Shown here: positions 27,839 to 38,076 of the stretch, piece by piece
Position numbering within the stretch: the stretch's first letter is position 1
Layout: each line of letters begins with the position of its first letter
Origin: Stygiobacter electus
GTDB taxonomy: Bacteria > Bacteroidota > Ignavibacteria > Ignavibacteriales > Melioribacteraceae
Reading direction: 5' to 3'
Assembly (NCBI GenBank): GCA_029210465.1
Contig: JARGDL010000011.1
Span: 1 to 64,000 of the forward strand
Length of the DNA stretch: 64,000 nt
Notes under the pieces: model-generated
The model's database searches: none
The model's input: the letters and a program-made list of their open reading frames with translations, nothing else
What the model was told of the DNA's origin: nothing
Position numbers and translations under genes: made by a program

Positions 27839-28817
27839 TGAAGTTAAAAGAAATTTATATTTAGAAACAGATGAAAGTTTAACACTTGATAAAAAAACAA
27901 ATTTATTATTTGAACAACAAACTGAAAATTGGCAACTTGCAAAAAATGGTTACTCAAGTTTAAAATTAGTAGGAAAAAAAATATTTGAGTTTGATGATTT
28001 CATAATTGAAGCACATTATAATCCAGGAAGAATTGTTTCATCATCTGCAAAAGTTGATGAAAAATCAATTAAAGAAAGACCCTGTTTTTTATGCATTAAT
28101 AATTTACCCGAAGATCAAAAAGCTGTTAAAATTGATGACAAATATATTTTACTTGTAAATCCTTTTCCGATTTTTGATAAGCATTTTACAATTCCACACG
28201 TTCAACATATTCCACAAACAATTAAAGAAAATTTTAAAAGTCTTTTAGCAATATCAGAAAAGCTTAATAAGGATTTTTCAATTTTTTATAATGGACCAAA
28301 GTGTGGTGCATCCGCTCCGGATCATCTTCATTTTCAGGCAGGTAATTTTGGTTTTATGAGAATTGATAATGAGTTTTATTCAATTCTTAATAAATATGGT
28401 AAACTAATTAATGACTCGAATGAATATACAACAACTGCTGTTACAAATTATTTAAGAAATTTTATTTCAATAGAATCAAATGAAATTAAACCTTTGACTA
28501 ATGAATTTATGAGAATATATGATATTTTATCTGAAGGATTAAATGATGAACCAATGTTAAACATAATTTGTACATATAATAACTTTTGGAAGGTAATAAT
28601 CTTCCCAAGAAAAAAACATCGCCCGACATATTTTTTTGAAGAAGGAGAAAATAAAATTTTAATAAGTCCAGCTGCTGTTGATATGGGTGGTGTTTTAATT
28701 TTTCCACGTGAAGAAGATTTTAATAAAATTGATAAAGAAACTGTAATTGATATTTACAGTCAAGTTACTTTTAGTAATGATGAAATGAGTAATCTGATTA
28801 AGAAATTAAAAGTGTAA
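27831..28817 (+). CDS. DUF4922-type, HIT-like nucleotidyltransferase/phosphorylase
   Basis: The 328-residue protein contains [15 protein letters not shown] (about 84-98), [19 protein letters not shown] and a [17 protein letters not shown] segment. The His-x-His-x-Gln (HLHFQ) resembles the active site of the HIT/GalT superfamily, as in GDP-L-galactose phosphorylase and ATP adenylyltransferase. DUF4922 members are common beside glycosyltransferases in Bacteroidota. It would be expected to transfer a nucleotide or perform phosphorolysis of a nucleotide sugar; the exact reaction is unknown. No signal peptide. Confidence 0.75.
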   Translation: MFDEVKRNLYLETDESLTLDKKTNLLFEQQTENWQLAKNGYSSLKLVGKKIFEFDDFIIEAHYNPGRIVSSSAKVDEKSIKERPCFLCINNLPEDQKAVKIDDKYILLVNPFPIFDKHFTIPHVQHIPQTIKENFKSLLAISEKLNKDFSIFYNGPKCGASAPDHLHFQAGNFGFMRIDNEFYSILNKYGKLINDSNEYTTTAVTNYLRNFISIESNEIKPLTNEFMRIYDILSEGLNDEPMLNIICTYNNFWKVIIFPRKKHRPTYFFEEGENKILISPAAVDMGGVLIFPREEDFNKIDKETVIDIYSQVTFSNDEMSNLIKKLKV

Positions 28818-28834
28818 TAATTCATGAGAAGGAA

Positions 28835-31768
28835 ATGAATTTTAATCCAATTGAAAAATTAGAGGAATTAAGAAGAAATTTTGAAGGAGATATTTTACTT
28901 GATGAATTGTCAAAAATAGTTTATGCCACAGATGCATCAGTTTACCGAGAAAAACCAAAAGCTGTTGTTGTTCCTAAAAATAAAAATGATGTAAAGCTTA
29001 TTATACAATTTGCTAACGAATTTAAAATTCCAATTATTCCACGAGCAGCAGGAACGTCTTTAGCTGGACAAGTGGTTGGCGATGGAATTATTGTTGATGT
29101 TTCAAAATACATGAACAAAATAATTGAAGTAAATGAAAAAGAAAGATGGGTTCGCGTTCAACCAGGTGTCATTCTTGATGAATTAAATATTTACTTGAAA
29201 AAATATGGATTGTTTTTTGGACCTGAAACAGCAACTAGTAATCGCTGTAATTTAGGTGGTATGTTTGGAAACAATTCCTGTGGTGCACATTCACTTTTAT
29301 ATGGTTCAACTCGCGATCATGTTCTTGAAGCAGAAGTAATTTTAAGTGATGGTTCAGAAGTTTTATTTAAATCAATTGATAAAGATGAATTTCAAAAAAA
29401 ATTGAAAGGGAATTCTTTAGAAAATAAAATCTATGAAAAAGTTTATGAAATACTTTCTGATAAAAATAATCAGGAAGAAATAATTAAAGAGTATCCACAT
29501 CAAGAAATTAATAGAAGAAATAATGGCTATGCAATTGATCAATTGATGAAATGTAATTTGTTTGGCTATGGAGAAAATGATTTTAACATGTGTAAACTAT
29601 TGGCAGGTTCCGAAGGAACTCTTGCTTTTACAACCGAAATAAAATTAAATCTTGTTCCGCTTCCACCTAAAAATGTTGGAGTTGTTGCAATACATTTAAA
29701 CACACTTGAAGAAGCATTTGAAGCAAATTTAATTGCGCTTAAATTTAATCCCGGAGCTGTTGAATTAATAGACGATAAAATACTTGAATATTCAAAAGTA
29801 AATATCGAACAAAGCAAAAATAGGTTTTTCATAAAGGGTGATCCTGCGGCATTAGTTGTTGCTGAATTTGCAAGAGAAACAATTGATGAAATAAAACATA
29901 TTGCAATTCAATTAGAAGATGAATTAAGAAAAGCTGGATATGGTTATCATTACCCTTTGTTGTTGAATGAAGATGTAAATAAAGTGTGGTCATTACGGAA
30001 AGCTGGATTAGGATTGCTTGGAAATATTCCTGGTGATAAAAAAACTCAACAGTTTATTGAAGATACATGTGTTCGCCCAGTTGATTTACCAAATTATATG
30101 AAAGAATTTCAAGCTGTTCTTAGGAAATACAAAATTGATACTTCCTATTATGCACACATTGGTTCAGGTGAATTGCATATCACACCTCAACTTAATTTAA
30201 AAGATTCATTCGATGTAAAAATATTTCATGAAGCAACAAAAGATATTGCTTACATTGTTAAAAAATACAAAGGTTCATTAAGCGGTGAACATGGTGATGG
30301 AAGATTACGCGGTGAATTTATTCCAGTTATAATTGGTGAACATAATTATCAACTATGTAAAGAGATTAAAAAAGTATGGGACCCAAATAATATTTTAAAT
30401 CCGGGAAAAATTGTTAATACGCCGAACATGACTTCAAGTTTGCGATATGAAGTTGATAAAGAACAGAAAGAAATTGAAACTTATTATGATTTTTCGTCAA
30501 CGCTTGGTGTATTAAGAGCCGCTGAAAAATGTAATGGTTCTGCTGATTGTCGTAAATCTGATTTAATTGGTGGAACAATGTGTCCAAGTTATCGTGCAAC
30601 ACGTGATGAAAAAAATACAACCAGAGCAAGAGCAAATACTTTACGTGAATTTTTAACCCGTTCAACAAAACAAAATCCATTTGATCATCAAGAAATCTAT
30701 GAAGTGATGGATTTATGTTTATCATGTAAAGCATGTAAATCTGAATGCCCAAGTGGTGTTGATGTAGCAAAGCTGAAAAGTGAATTTCTTCAACATTGGT
30801 ATGATCAACATGGCGTTCCATTTCGTTCTTGGATGATTGCATTCTTACCAAAATTAAATGTAATTGCTTCAAAAATATCTTCAGTAACTAATGTCTTTCT
30901 AAAATCTAAATTACTGATGAAGATCATTGGCTTTTCTACAAAGAGAAAATTGCCATTACTTTCAAAAACAACTTTTAGAAAATGGTATAAAAAGAATAAA
31001 TCAAAATATTCTAATTATGAATTTCCAAATGGAAAAGTTTATCTTTTTGTAGATGAGTTTACAAATTTTAACGAAGTTGAAATTGGAATAAAAGCATTCA
31101 AACTTCTTTCAAAATTTGGATATGAAGTTTTAGTTCCAAAACATTACGAAAGTGGAAGAACATATATTTCTAAAGGATTACTTAAAACAGTCAAAAAAAT
31201 TGCAAACAAAAATATTGAGTTGTTAAAAGATTTGGTTAACGAAGAACATCCTTTAGTTGGAATAGAAGTTTCTGCAATTCTTACTTTCCGGGATGAATAT
31301 CTTGATCTTGTAAATAAAGATCTAAAAAAAGATGCAGAAAAAATCGCAAAGTGTTCCTTCACGTTTGAAGAATTTATTTCACGCGAAATAAAAAAAGGAA
31401 AAATCGATTCATCATTATTCGTTGAAGATGAAAGAAAAATTTTATTGCATGGTCATTGTCATCAAAAATCAATTTCTTCAACAAAACCAACGATAGAAAT
31501 GTTATCATTGCCAAAGAATTATCATGTCGAAGAAATTCCTTCAGGTTGTTGTGGAATGGCAGGAGCTTTTGGCTACGAAGAAGAACATCATGATTTATCA
31601 ATGAAAGTTGGTGAATTAGTTTTATTTCCTGCAATAAGAAAGGAAGACGATTCAACTTTGATTTGTGCTGTTGGTACAAGCTGTCGTCATCAAATTAAAG
31701 ATGGAACAGATAAAAATTCATTTCATCCTATTGAGATTCTTTTTGATTCATTAAAAAATAAAAATTAA
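28835..31768 (+). CDS. FAD-linked oxidase / Fe-S (GlcD-GlcF fusion-type) oxidoreductase
   Basis: This 977-residue fusion has an FAD-binding PCMH-type domain (about 35-240, PRAAGTSLAGQVVGDGI), a FAD-oxidase C-terminal domain (to about 530, with GSGELHITPQL and SGEHGDGR), two 4Fe-4S motifs (CNGSADCRK...MCPSY and CLSCKACKSECP) and a CCG domain (SGCCGMAGAFGYE). This is the layout of D-2-hydroxyacid (lactate/glycolate-like) dehydrogenases that pass electrons to the quinone pool. The substrate is not readable. The start follows the DUF4922 gene by 17 bases, with AAGGA directly upstream. Confidence 0.85.
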   Translation: MNFNPIEKLEELRRNFEGDILLDELSKIVYATDASVYREKPKAVVVPKNKNDVKLIIQFANEFKIPIIPRAAGTSLAGQVVGDGIIVDVSKYMNKIIEVNEKERWVRVQPGVILDELNIYLKKYGLFFGPETATSNRCNLGGMFGNNSCGAHSLLYGSTRDHVLEAEVILSDGSEVLFKSIDKDEFQKKLKGNSLENKIYEKVYEILSDKNNQEEIIKEYPHQEINRRNNGYAIDQLMKCNLFGYGENDFNMCKLLAGSEGTLAFTTEIKLNLVPLPPKNVGVVAIHLNTLEEAFEANLIALKFNPGAVELIDDKILEYSKVNIEQSKNRFFIKGDPAALVVAEFARETIDEIKHIAIQLEDELRKAGYGYHYPLLLNEDVNKVWSLRKAGLGLLGNIPGDKKTQQFIEDTCVRPVDLPNYMKEFQAVLRKYKIDTSYYAHIGSGELHITPQLNLKDSFDVKIFHEATKDIAYIVKKYKGSLSGEHGDGRLRGEFIPVIIGEHNYQLCKEIKKVWDPNNILNPGKIVNTPNMTSSLRYEVDKEQKEIETYYDFSSTLGVLRAAEKCNGSADCRKSDLIGGTMCPSYRATRDEKNTTRARANTLREFLTRSTKQNPFDHQEIYEVMDLCLSCKACKSECPSGVDVAKLKSEFLQHWYDQHGVPFRSWMIAFLPKLNVIASKISSVTNVFLKSKLLMKIIGFSTKRKLPLLSKTTFRKWYKKNKSKYSNYEFPNGKVYLFVDEFTNFNEVEIGIKAFKLLSKFGYEVLVPKHYESGRTYISKGLLKTVKKIANKNIELLKDLVNEEHPLVGIEVSAILTFRDEYLDLVNKDLKKDAEKIAKCSFTFEEFISREIKKGKIDSSLFVEDERKILLHGHCHQKSISSTKPTIEMLSLPKNYHVEEIPSGCCGMAGAFGYEEEHHDLSMKVGELVLFPAIRKEDDSTLICAVGTSCRHQIKDGTDKNSFHPIEILFDSLKNKN

Positions 31769-31769
31769 T

Positions 31770-32879
31770 ATGAATGCTATACTTGAAAAATTTATTCTCA
31801 AAAATTCTCGGGCATCAACTGCTATAATTGATGGTGAAGAATATTTATACTTCGGTGGAACAAGTTATTATGAACTTCATCGAAATGAACAAGTTGTTAA
31901 TTCTGCAATTGATGTGTTAAAAAAATTTGGAACCACAACTGCTTCTTCCCGAAATTCATTTGGTAATCATGAATTAATTGTTGAACTTGAAAAAGAAGCG
32001 GCTGAGTTTTTTGAAACTGAAGATTCAGTTTATTTATCAAGTGGATTCTTAACTGCTTCAGCCTTAATTCAGTTTCTATATGAAAAGAATTATTTCGATT
32101 CTATTTTTATAGATGAGTTTACACACTATGCAAGTAAATTAGCAATTAAAATTTCAGATAAAAAAATTATTCCATTTCGTCATCTTAATGCTTTTGATTT
32201 AGAAGAAAAATTAATTTCTTACTCTCAATTTCAAAAACCTCTGATAGTTACAGATGGTATTTTCCCAATCTTCGGCAACATTGCACCATTGGATTTGTAT
32301 TTTAAAATTGCAGAAAGATATAATGGTTGTATTTTTATAGATGATGCACATGGAATTGGAGTTCTTGGTGAAAAAGGAAAAGGTACATTAGAACATTTTA
32401 ACATAAAATCAGATAAAATTTTTTTTGGCGGAACATTTTCAAAAGCATTCGGTGGTTATGGTGGAATTATTCCAACTTATAAATTAATTGCTGAAGAAAT
32501 TAAAAATAGTTCAATTGTAAATGGTGCTACGCCTACACCTTTACCAGCAGTCTCAGCTTCATTAGCAGGTTTGAAAATATTTAAGTCCGATCAAAAATTA
32601 AAAAGTAAACTGTGGGAAAATGCAATCTATCTTAAAAGTGAAATTTCCAAACTTGGTATTAATGTAAATCAATCACCGGTTCCAATTGTTGCGTGGGATA
32701 TGAATAATTCAAAAGATATGGATTCAGTTATTGATGAATTAATTAAAAAGAAAATTATTATTCAAAAAACAAATTACATTGGGTCAGGTGAAAATGGTGT
32801 GTTAAGAATTGTTGTGTTTTCTACTCACACAAAAGAACAAATTGATTATCTAATTTCAACACTTAAAAAAATAATTTAA
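31770..32879 (+). CDS. Alpha-oxoamine-synthase-like PLP enzyme (AONS/KBL family)
   Basis: A 369-residue fold-type-I PLP enzyme. Visible are GTTTASSRNSFGNHELIVEL, the cofactor-binding FIDDAHGIGVLG (Asp191, His194) and the Schiff-base Lys225 in GGTFSKAFGGYGG. These are signatures of 8-amino-7-oxononanoate synthase, 2-amino-3-ketobutyrate ligase and serine palmitoyltransferase relatives. It begins 1 base after the oxidoreductase stop and is followed at 1 base by the decarboxylase. No other biotin genes are near, so it may make another alpha-oxoamine. Specificity is not determinable. Confidence 0.82.
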   Translation: MNAILEKFILKNSRASTAIIDGEEYLYFGGTSYYELHRNEQVVNSAIDVLKKFGTTTASSRNSFGNHELIVELEKEAAEFFETEDSVYLSSGFLTASALIQFLYEKNYFDSIFIDEFTHYASKLAIKISDKKIIPFRHLNAFDLEEKLISYSQFQKPLIVTDGIFPIFGNIAPLDLYFKIAERYNGCIFIDDAHGIGVLGEKGKGTLEHFNIKSDKIFFGGTFSKAFGGYGGIIPTYKLIAEEIKNSSIVNGATPTPLPAVSASLAGLKIFKSDQKLKSKLWENAIYLKSEISKLGINVNQSPVPIVAWDMNNSKDMDSVIDELIKKKIIIQKTNYIGSGENGVLRIVVFSTHTKEQIDYLISTLKKII

Positions 32880-32880
32880 T

Positions 32881-34107
32881 ATGATTGAAAATTCTAAACT
32901 GATTACTTACGCAAAAAATCATGGAACACCACTTTATGTCTATGATGGTGATTTAATAATTCAAAAATATAAAGGTCTTTACGAACTAATAGATTATCCA
33001 AAGCTGAAAGTGCTTTATGCAATGAAGGCAAACTACAACGTTGGTATTTTAAAATTATTGAAAAAACACAATGCTTATCTCGATACAGTGTCACCTGCTG
33101 AAGTATTTCTTGCATTAAAACTTGGTTATGAAAATGAAAAAATACTTTTTACTTCTAATAATATAACTGATGAAGAAATGCATGAAGTTCAAGCAACGGG
33201 AGTTTTATTTAATATAGGTGCTTTAAGTAGTCTTGAAAAGTATGGCAAGTATTATCCAGGAAGTAATGTTTGCATTCGTTTTAATCCTGATGTTTATGCA
33301 GGTGAAAATAAATATGTTCAAACTGCTGGTGCTTTAACAAAATTCGGAATATTAATGTCTGATGTTGATAAAGTTATTGACATTGCAAAAAATTATAATT
33401 TAAAAATAATTGGATTGCATGAACATACCGGAAGTGGAATTGGTACTACAGAACAAGTTTTTGAAAGCATGAATAATTTACTTTCTTTAGCTGCAAAAGA
33501 AAAATTTCCTGACTTACAGTTTATTGATTTTGGCGGCGGTTTAAAAGTTAACTATACACCTTTGGCAAGGGTGATTGATTGGAAATATTTCGGGAAAAAA
33601 GTTGGCGAACTTTTTAGAGAATTTTGTAAAGATTATGGGAAAGAACTTTATATGTATTTTGAACCCGGAAAGTATATAGTAGCGGAATCTGGCTATTTAA
33701 TAATTGAAGTTAATACATTAAAAAATAATCGTGGAAGATTAATTGCAGGGACTAATTCTGGTTTTAATCATTTGATACGTCCTTTGCTTTATGGTTCTTA
33801 TCATCATATCGAAAATTTAACAAACCCAAATGGGGTGAAAAAAGTTTATGATGTTTGCGGTAACATTTGTGAAAGTGGAGATTGTTTCGCTGAACAGCGA
33901 GAATTACCTGAAATCAGAGAAGGTGATTTGCTCACTATTAAAACTGCCGGTGCTTATTGCTATTCAATGGGAAGTCTTTATAACCTTCGTTCAATGCCTA
34001 CAGAAATTTTAGTCTTTGACGATAAAGAAATTGTTGTCACCCAAAAAATATCGAATCAAAAATTAGCCGAACAAATTATTAAATCATCTAATTTTGAATC
34101 TATTTAA
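32881..34107 (+). CDS. Diaminopimelate-decarboxylase-like PLP enzyme (fold III)
   Basis: The 408 residues show an alanine-racemase-type barrel and C-terminal domain. PLP Lys49 lies in VLYAMKANYN; HEHTGSGIG, DFGGGLKV and EPGKYIV bind cofactor; and GNICESGDCF (catalytic Cys about 330) with AGAYCYSMGS completes the active site. This fits LysA (meso-DAP to lysine) but also related carboxynorspermidine-type decarboxylases. Its position at the end of an operon without other lysine genes leaves its substrate open. The 3' end overlaps the convergent gene at 34100. Confidence 0.82.
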   Translation: MIENSKLITYAKNHGTPLYVYDGDLIIQKYKGLYELIDYPKLKVLYAMKANYNVGILKLLKKHNAYLDTVSPAEVFLALKLGYENEKILFTSNNITDEEMHEVQATGVLFNIGALSSLEKYGKYYPGSNVCIRFNPDVYAGENKYVQTAGALTKFGILMSDVDKVIDIAKNYNLKIIGLHEHTGSGIGTTEQVFESMNNLLSLAAKEKFPDLQFIDFGGGLKVNYTPLARVIDWKYFGKKVGELFREFCKDYGKELYMYFEPGKYIVAESGYLIIEVNTLKNNRGRLIAGTNSGFNHLIRPLLYGSYHHIENLTNPNGVKKVYDVCGNICESGDCFAEQRELPEIREGDLLTIKTAGAYCYSMGSLYNLRSMPTEILVFDDKEIVVTQKISNQKLAEQIIKSSNFESI

Positions 34108-34816
34108 AATAATTTGGGAATTTTCTCATAATACAATTTCCAATCATTAGAGCAACTTCATCAGAATCAATTAATTCAGTGTTAATGGTAACGTGATATA
34201 ATAAATTATCATTAATATCTTTATGAAAGTATTTAAGTATATAATTCTTCCTTTCTTGATCTCCTTTAATAACAAATTCAGTTGCAACTTTCTTACTTAG
34301 ATTGTAAAGTTTCATAGCATTTTCAATTCTAAAATTTTGTGATGCAATAAATCTGATGTGAAAAGTTTTTGGATGATTTGCTAAAATAATATTTGCACCA
34401 CGACCGACAATAATCACATTTCCAAATTCAGCAAGATGCTGAATGGTTTTTTTAGTCTTGTTAAGTAAAGTTAATTTCGAAGGTGTAATTCCTAAAATTT
34501 CACCGAACCATGAATCAAGTTTTGCTGGAGATTCTTGTTCAAGATATTTTTTGAAATATTCTGGCAATTGATGTTCTTCAATTACTTTGTTAATTAATTC
34601 TTTGTCAAAATAAGTCCAGTCATTGTAATACTCAATTGCATGTTGATTAAAAATTTCAACAAGCTTTTCACAAATTATTGCTGCACCAATTCCAGTTTCT
34701 CGCGAGATTGTAATTACTGGTCCCGGGTTTTCTTTCCTCTTAGTTCTAATTTGATCTTGAAGTGAATTTTGCTTGATATAGTTTAAAGCTTTTTCATATG
34801 AAGTTAATTTTTTCAT
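34100..34816 (-). CDS. Cytidylate-kinase-like family protein
   Basis: The 238-residue protein has VITISRETGIGAAIICEKL, resembling the phosphate-binding region of the cytidylate-kinase-like family (PF13189), and IVGRGANIILANHPKTFHIR, typical of that family. The canonical P-loop lysine is not evident (GIGAAI), so the kinase activity is uncertain. A strong AGGAGG site precedes the ATG. It converges with the decarboxylase gene, overlapping by 8 bases. Confidence 0.75.
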   Translation of the reverse strand: MKKLTSYEKALNYIKQNSLQDQIRTKRKENPGPVITISRETGIGAAIICEKLVEIFNQHAIEYYNDWTYFDKELINKVIEEHQLPEYFKKYLEQESPAKLDSWFGEILGITPSKLTLLNKTKKTIQHLAEFGNVIIVGRGANIILANHPKTFHIRFIASQNFRIENAMKLYNLSKKVATEFVIKGDQERKNYILKYFHKDINDNLLYHVTINTELIDSDEVALMIGNCIMRKFPNYFK

Positions 34817-34879
34817 TTGATGCCTCCTTTTAATTTGTTTGTAAAGGAGGAAAAGAATTTCAATTGTAAACTAAATTAA

Positions 34880-34901
34880 AGGGCTTGAATTATCAAGCCC
34901 T
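34880..34901 (-). terminator. Hairpin between amidase and cytidylate-kinase-like genes
   Basis: AGGGCTTGA and TCAAGCCCT form a 9-base stem with a 4-base loop. On the minus strand it follows the amidase stop by 5 bases and runs into TTTAATTTAG, a weak U-tract. It likely terminates the amidase transcript. Confidence 0.7.
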
Positions 34902-34906
34902 ATTTT

Positions 34907-36547
34907 TCAAAGCTTTGGATGTTTTTTGTGATGTTCAGTTGCATCTTGATATAGTTTAGCAAAGGCAATTATTTTTTCTTCATCAAACAAATTACCTATA
35001 AATGTAATACTTGTAGGAGTTCCGTTTTGCGAAAAACCATTTGGAACAACTACACATGGATGACCAGTTAAATTCGTAAGTAACAAATTATTTCCAACCC
35101 ATGAAGGGGAAACATACAAATCAACTTTTTCAAATAACTTTTTCATTTCTTGAATTAATAAATATCTAATTCTATTTGCATTAATGTATTCAACTGCTGG
35201 AATAAATCTTGACGAACGAAAGACATTAGGCCAAGCATTTTTAATTTGACGAACAAGTAAATCATCTTTATTACTTCTAGTTAGTTCATCAAATGCAGCT
35301 CCTGCTTCTGCAGATAAAATAAATGACAAATCTTTTGTTACAATATTTGGCAATTCAATGGGAATTAATTCAACACCAAGTTCTTTAAGTTTTGAAAGAG
35401 CAATCGAATCATTTTGATGAAATGGATACTTTTTGTCGAAATCATTTTTTAAATAACCGACTTTTAATTTTTTGAGATTTATTTTTGGTGTGTAGTTAAA
35501 TGCAGCATGAATTAGTGATAAATCATTTTCATCTTCACCACGAATTGCATTGAAGACCATCGCTAAATCTTCTGAGTTTTTGCAAATAGCACCAATTTTA
35601 TCCATTGACCAGCTTAATGCCATTGCACCATAACGACTAACTCTTCCATATGTAGGACGCAAACCAGAAACACCACAAACAGTCGATGGCGAAACAATGG
35701 AACCCCAAGTTTCTGTACCAATAGCAAAAGGTAATAAACCAGCAGAGACAGAAGAAGCAGAGCCAGCCGATGAACCGCTTGAACCTTTTGTTGTATCCCA
35801 AGGATTTCGTGTCATTCCACCAAACCAAACATCACCCCATGCTAATTCGCCCATTGTTAATTTTGCACAAAGTACTGCACCAGCTTTTTGTAATTTTTTT
35901 ATTACAGTTGCATCTTCATCTATTATCTGATCTTTGAATGGAACTGATCCCCAAGTTGTTTTATATTTTTTTGTTGAAAGTAAATCTTTGACGCCATAAG
36001 GAATTCCATGAAGCATGCCTTTATAAATTCCTTTAGAAATTTCCTCATCGGCTTTTTTAGCTTCTTCTAATGCACGTTCTTCTGTAATGGTTATTACCGA
36101 GTGTAATTTGGGTCCATATTTTTTTAATCGCTCTATAAAAAATTTTGTCAAATCGGTTGAAGTGATTTTTTTTGTTTTTATTAAATATGCTAGCTCACCA
36201 ATTGAATAAAACGCAAGTTCATTTTTATCTTTAGGTAGTTTTGTATAAGAATAATCACTATACTTAATTACTTTTTGATTTTGATTTATTTTAAAACCAA
36301 GAGGAATTGGATTAAACATAATGGCGGGAGGTACACTATTTTTCAATTCCACTTTTCTGATGTTTTCATAGTTTGATAATTGCTCATTTAAATTATCTAG
36401 CATAGAATCTTTTTCTGCATTTGTAAAATTTAATCCGATAATATTTTCAGCTCCATTTATATCGTCTTTATTTATTTTGTTAGAAAATATTATAAATGCA
36501 AAAAAGGATATAGATAATACAATTAATAAAATTTTAGAACGATTCAT
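34907..36547 (-). CDS. Membrane-anchored amidase-signature hydrolase
   Basis: The 546 residues start with a hydrophobic signal/anchor (SKILLIVLSISFFAFIIFS). The amidase-signature Ser-cisSer-Lys set is visible: Lys in GIPYGVKDLL, Ser-rich loop KGSSGSSAGSASSV and nucleophile Ser in GTETWGSIVSPSTVCG. The family hydrolyses amide bonds (GatA, peptide amidases, nylonases). The usual GGSxRxP is changed to WGSIVSP, a divergence worth noting. It is exported or anchored, so it is not the tRNA amidotransferase subunit. AAGGAG precedes the ATG; it is probably monocistronic with the terminator at 34880. Confidence 0.85.
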   Translation of the reverse strand: MNRSKILLIVLSISFFAFIIFSNKINKDDINGAENIIGLNFTNAEKDSMLDNLNEQLSNYENIRKVELKNSVPPAIMFNPIPLGFKINQNQKVIKYSDYSYTKLPKDKNELAFYSIGELAYLIKTKKITSTDLTKFFIERLKKYGPKLHSVITITEERALEEAKKADEEISKGIYKGMLHGIPYGVKDLLSTKKYKTTWGSVPFKDQIIDEDATVIKKLQKAGAVLCAKLTMGELAWGDVWFGGMTRNPWDTTKGSSGSSAGSASSVSAGLLPFAIGTETWGSIVSPSTVCGVSGLRPTYGRVSRYGAMALSWSMDKIGAICKNSEDLAMVFNAIRGEDENDLSLIHAAFNYTPKINLKKLKVGYLKNDFDKKYPFHQNDSIALSKLKELGVELIPIELPNIVTKDLSFILSAEAGAAFDELTRSNKDDLLVRQIKNAWPNVFRSSRFIPAVEYINANRIRYLLIQEMKKLFEKVDLYVSPSWVGNNLLLTNLTGHPCVVVPNGFSQNGTPTSITFIGNLFDEEKIIAFAKLYQDATEHHKKHPKL

Positions 36548-36631
36548 TTTATCTCCTTCATTTGATAATTAAAATTAATAAACAGATTTCAAAAGAAAAA
36601 TCTTATTTTTGCCAGCAAAAAAGATATTAGA

Positions 36632-37273
36632 ATGAAACTTCGTAACTATAAACATGTTATTTGGGATTGGAATGGAACAATTCTAAATGATGCAGAACTA
36701 TCTCTTGAATTAATCAATGGACTGTTAAAAGAAAGAAACAAAAAAGTATTGACCTTAGATGAATATAAAAAAGTTTTTACAATTCCAGTAAAAAATTACT
36801 ATTCGGCACTTGGTTTTGATTTTGAAAAAGAATCGTTTGAAATTGTTGGTAAAAAATGGATGGATGAATATGAAAGAAGAAAATTCGAATGCAATATTTA
36901 TAACGGTATAACTGACGTTTTAGAAAAAATTAAACAATTACAAATTGGTCAATCAATTCTTTCTGCATATAGTCAGCATACGTTGGAAGAAATGGCAAAT
37001 TATTTTGGCCTAACAAAATATTTTGAGCATATAGTTGGATTAGATAATATCTATGCAGCAGGCAAATTGCATTTAGGACAAATGTTGATTAAGAAATTAG
37101 GAAATGGAAAAGGTGAAACTTTAATGATAGGTGATACATTGCACGATTATGAAGTAGCTCAAGAAATTGGTGCTGATTGTATTTTACTTTCATGTGGTCA
37201 TCAAGATAAAGAAAGATTATTAGCCACTGAATGTAAAGTAATTGATGATATAAAAGAGTTACTCGAACTTTAA
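36632..37273 (+). CDS. HAD-superfamily phosphatase (phosphoglycolate-phosphatase-like)
   Basis: A 213-residue protein with the HAD motif I in the variant WDWNGTILND, a helical cap domain, motif II Ser in QSILSAYSQ and motif IV GDTLHDYEVA. Phosphomonoesterase or beta-phosphoglucomutase roles fit the family; the substrate is not evident. DWNGT in place of DxDGT keeps the nucleophile Asp but replaces the second Asp with Asn, which occurs in a recognised subset of this family. Its 3' end overlaps the convergent M23 gene by 15 bases. Confidence 0.8.
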   Translation: MKLRNYKHVIWDWNGTILNDAELSLELINGLLKERNKKVLTLDEYKKVFTIPVKNYYSALGFDFEKESFEIVGKKWMDEYERRKFECNIYNGITDVLEKIKQLQIGQSILSAYSQHTLEEMANYFGLTKYFEHIVGLDNIYAAGKLHLGQMLIKKLGNGKGETLMIGDTLHDYEVAQEIGADCILLSCGHQDKERLLATECKVIDDIKELLEL

Positions 37274-38068
37274 GTTAAACAAATTCATCGGATCAATTCT
37301 TTTATTGAACCATTGAATTCCAAGATGTAAATGTGGACCAGTTGATCTTCCAGTTGAACCCATTAATCCAATTAAATCACCCTTCTTTACAATTTGATTT
37401 TTCTTTACTAAAATTTTACTTAAGTGTAGATAAATACTATTTAACCCTTGTCCGTGATCAAGTAAGATAAAATTTCCATTGAAATAAAAATTTTTTCCGA
37501 CGAATAAAACTTTAGCATCAGCAATAGCAAAAACTGAATCACCTGTAGAGCCGCCAAAATCAATTCCATTATGAAAATTTTTTGGTTGACCATTTAAAAT
37601 TCTGTTTAATCCAAATTCTGAAGTGATTCTAACATTTTTAACAGGGAATGAAAAGCCGCTTAAATAAAATGTCTTGTTGTTTTTGATTAGATTTTTCCTT
37701 GACGATTTAATTTGTTTTGTTTCCTTTTTAATTCTTAATAAATATTTCTTAGGTGGGCTTACCATTTTATTTGAAAGTGTTAATTCCTGATTTTCATATT
37801 CTTGTTTTGCAAAAGAATAATTAAATCTATTTATTTTCTTATTGCGGTGTATAATTGTTAATTCAAAATCACCTTCATCTTCTTTGTCAAAAGCAAAAAT
37901 AAAATATCCCTCTTTGCTAAATTTAATTTTATTCTTGTTAATCAAGATAGTTTTTATGCTGTCTGTTTTCCCAATTACTAAAGATGCAGGTTTTGCTTCA
38001 CCATAAAATTTTATTGGTTGGGCAATTAATGAAGTAGAAAAAAATAAAATTAGGATGATTTTTTTCAT
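37259..38068 (-). CDS. M23 (LytM-like) metallopeptidase
   Basis: The start is placed at ATG 38068, where a Sec signal begins (MKKIILILFFSTSLIAQ); the upstream start at 38092 would use TTG. The C-terminal LytM domain contains FHNGIDFGG (His-x3-Asp zinc ligands) and TGPHLHLGIQWF (His-x-His), so the catalytic set is complete. M23 peptidases cleave peptide cross-links of murein. It lies 8 bases after the TPR/barrel gene on the minus strand and is probably cotranscribed. Confidence 0.85.
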   Translation of the reverse strand: MKKIILILFFSTSLIAQPIKFYGEAKPASLVIGKTDSIKTILINKNKIKFSKEGYFIFAFDKEDEGDFELTIIHRNKKINRFNYSFAKQEYENQELTLSNKMVSPPKKYLLRIKKETKQIKSSRKNLIKNNKTFYLSGFSFPVKNVRITSEFGLNRILNGQPKNFHNGIDFGGSTGDSVFAIADAKVLFVGKNFYFNGNFILLDHGQGLNSIYLHLSKILVKKNQIVKKGDLIGLMGSTGRSTGPHLHLGIQWFNKRIDPMNLFNLKFE

Positions 38069-38076
38069 TATGGGAA

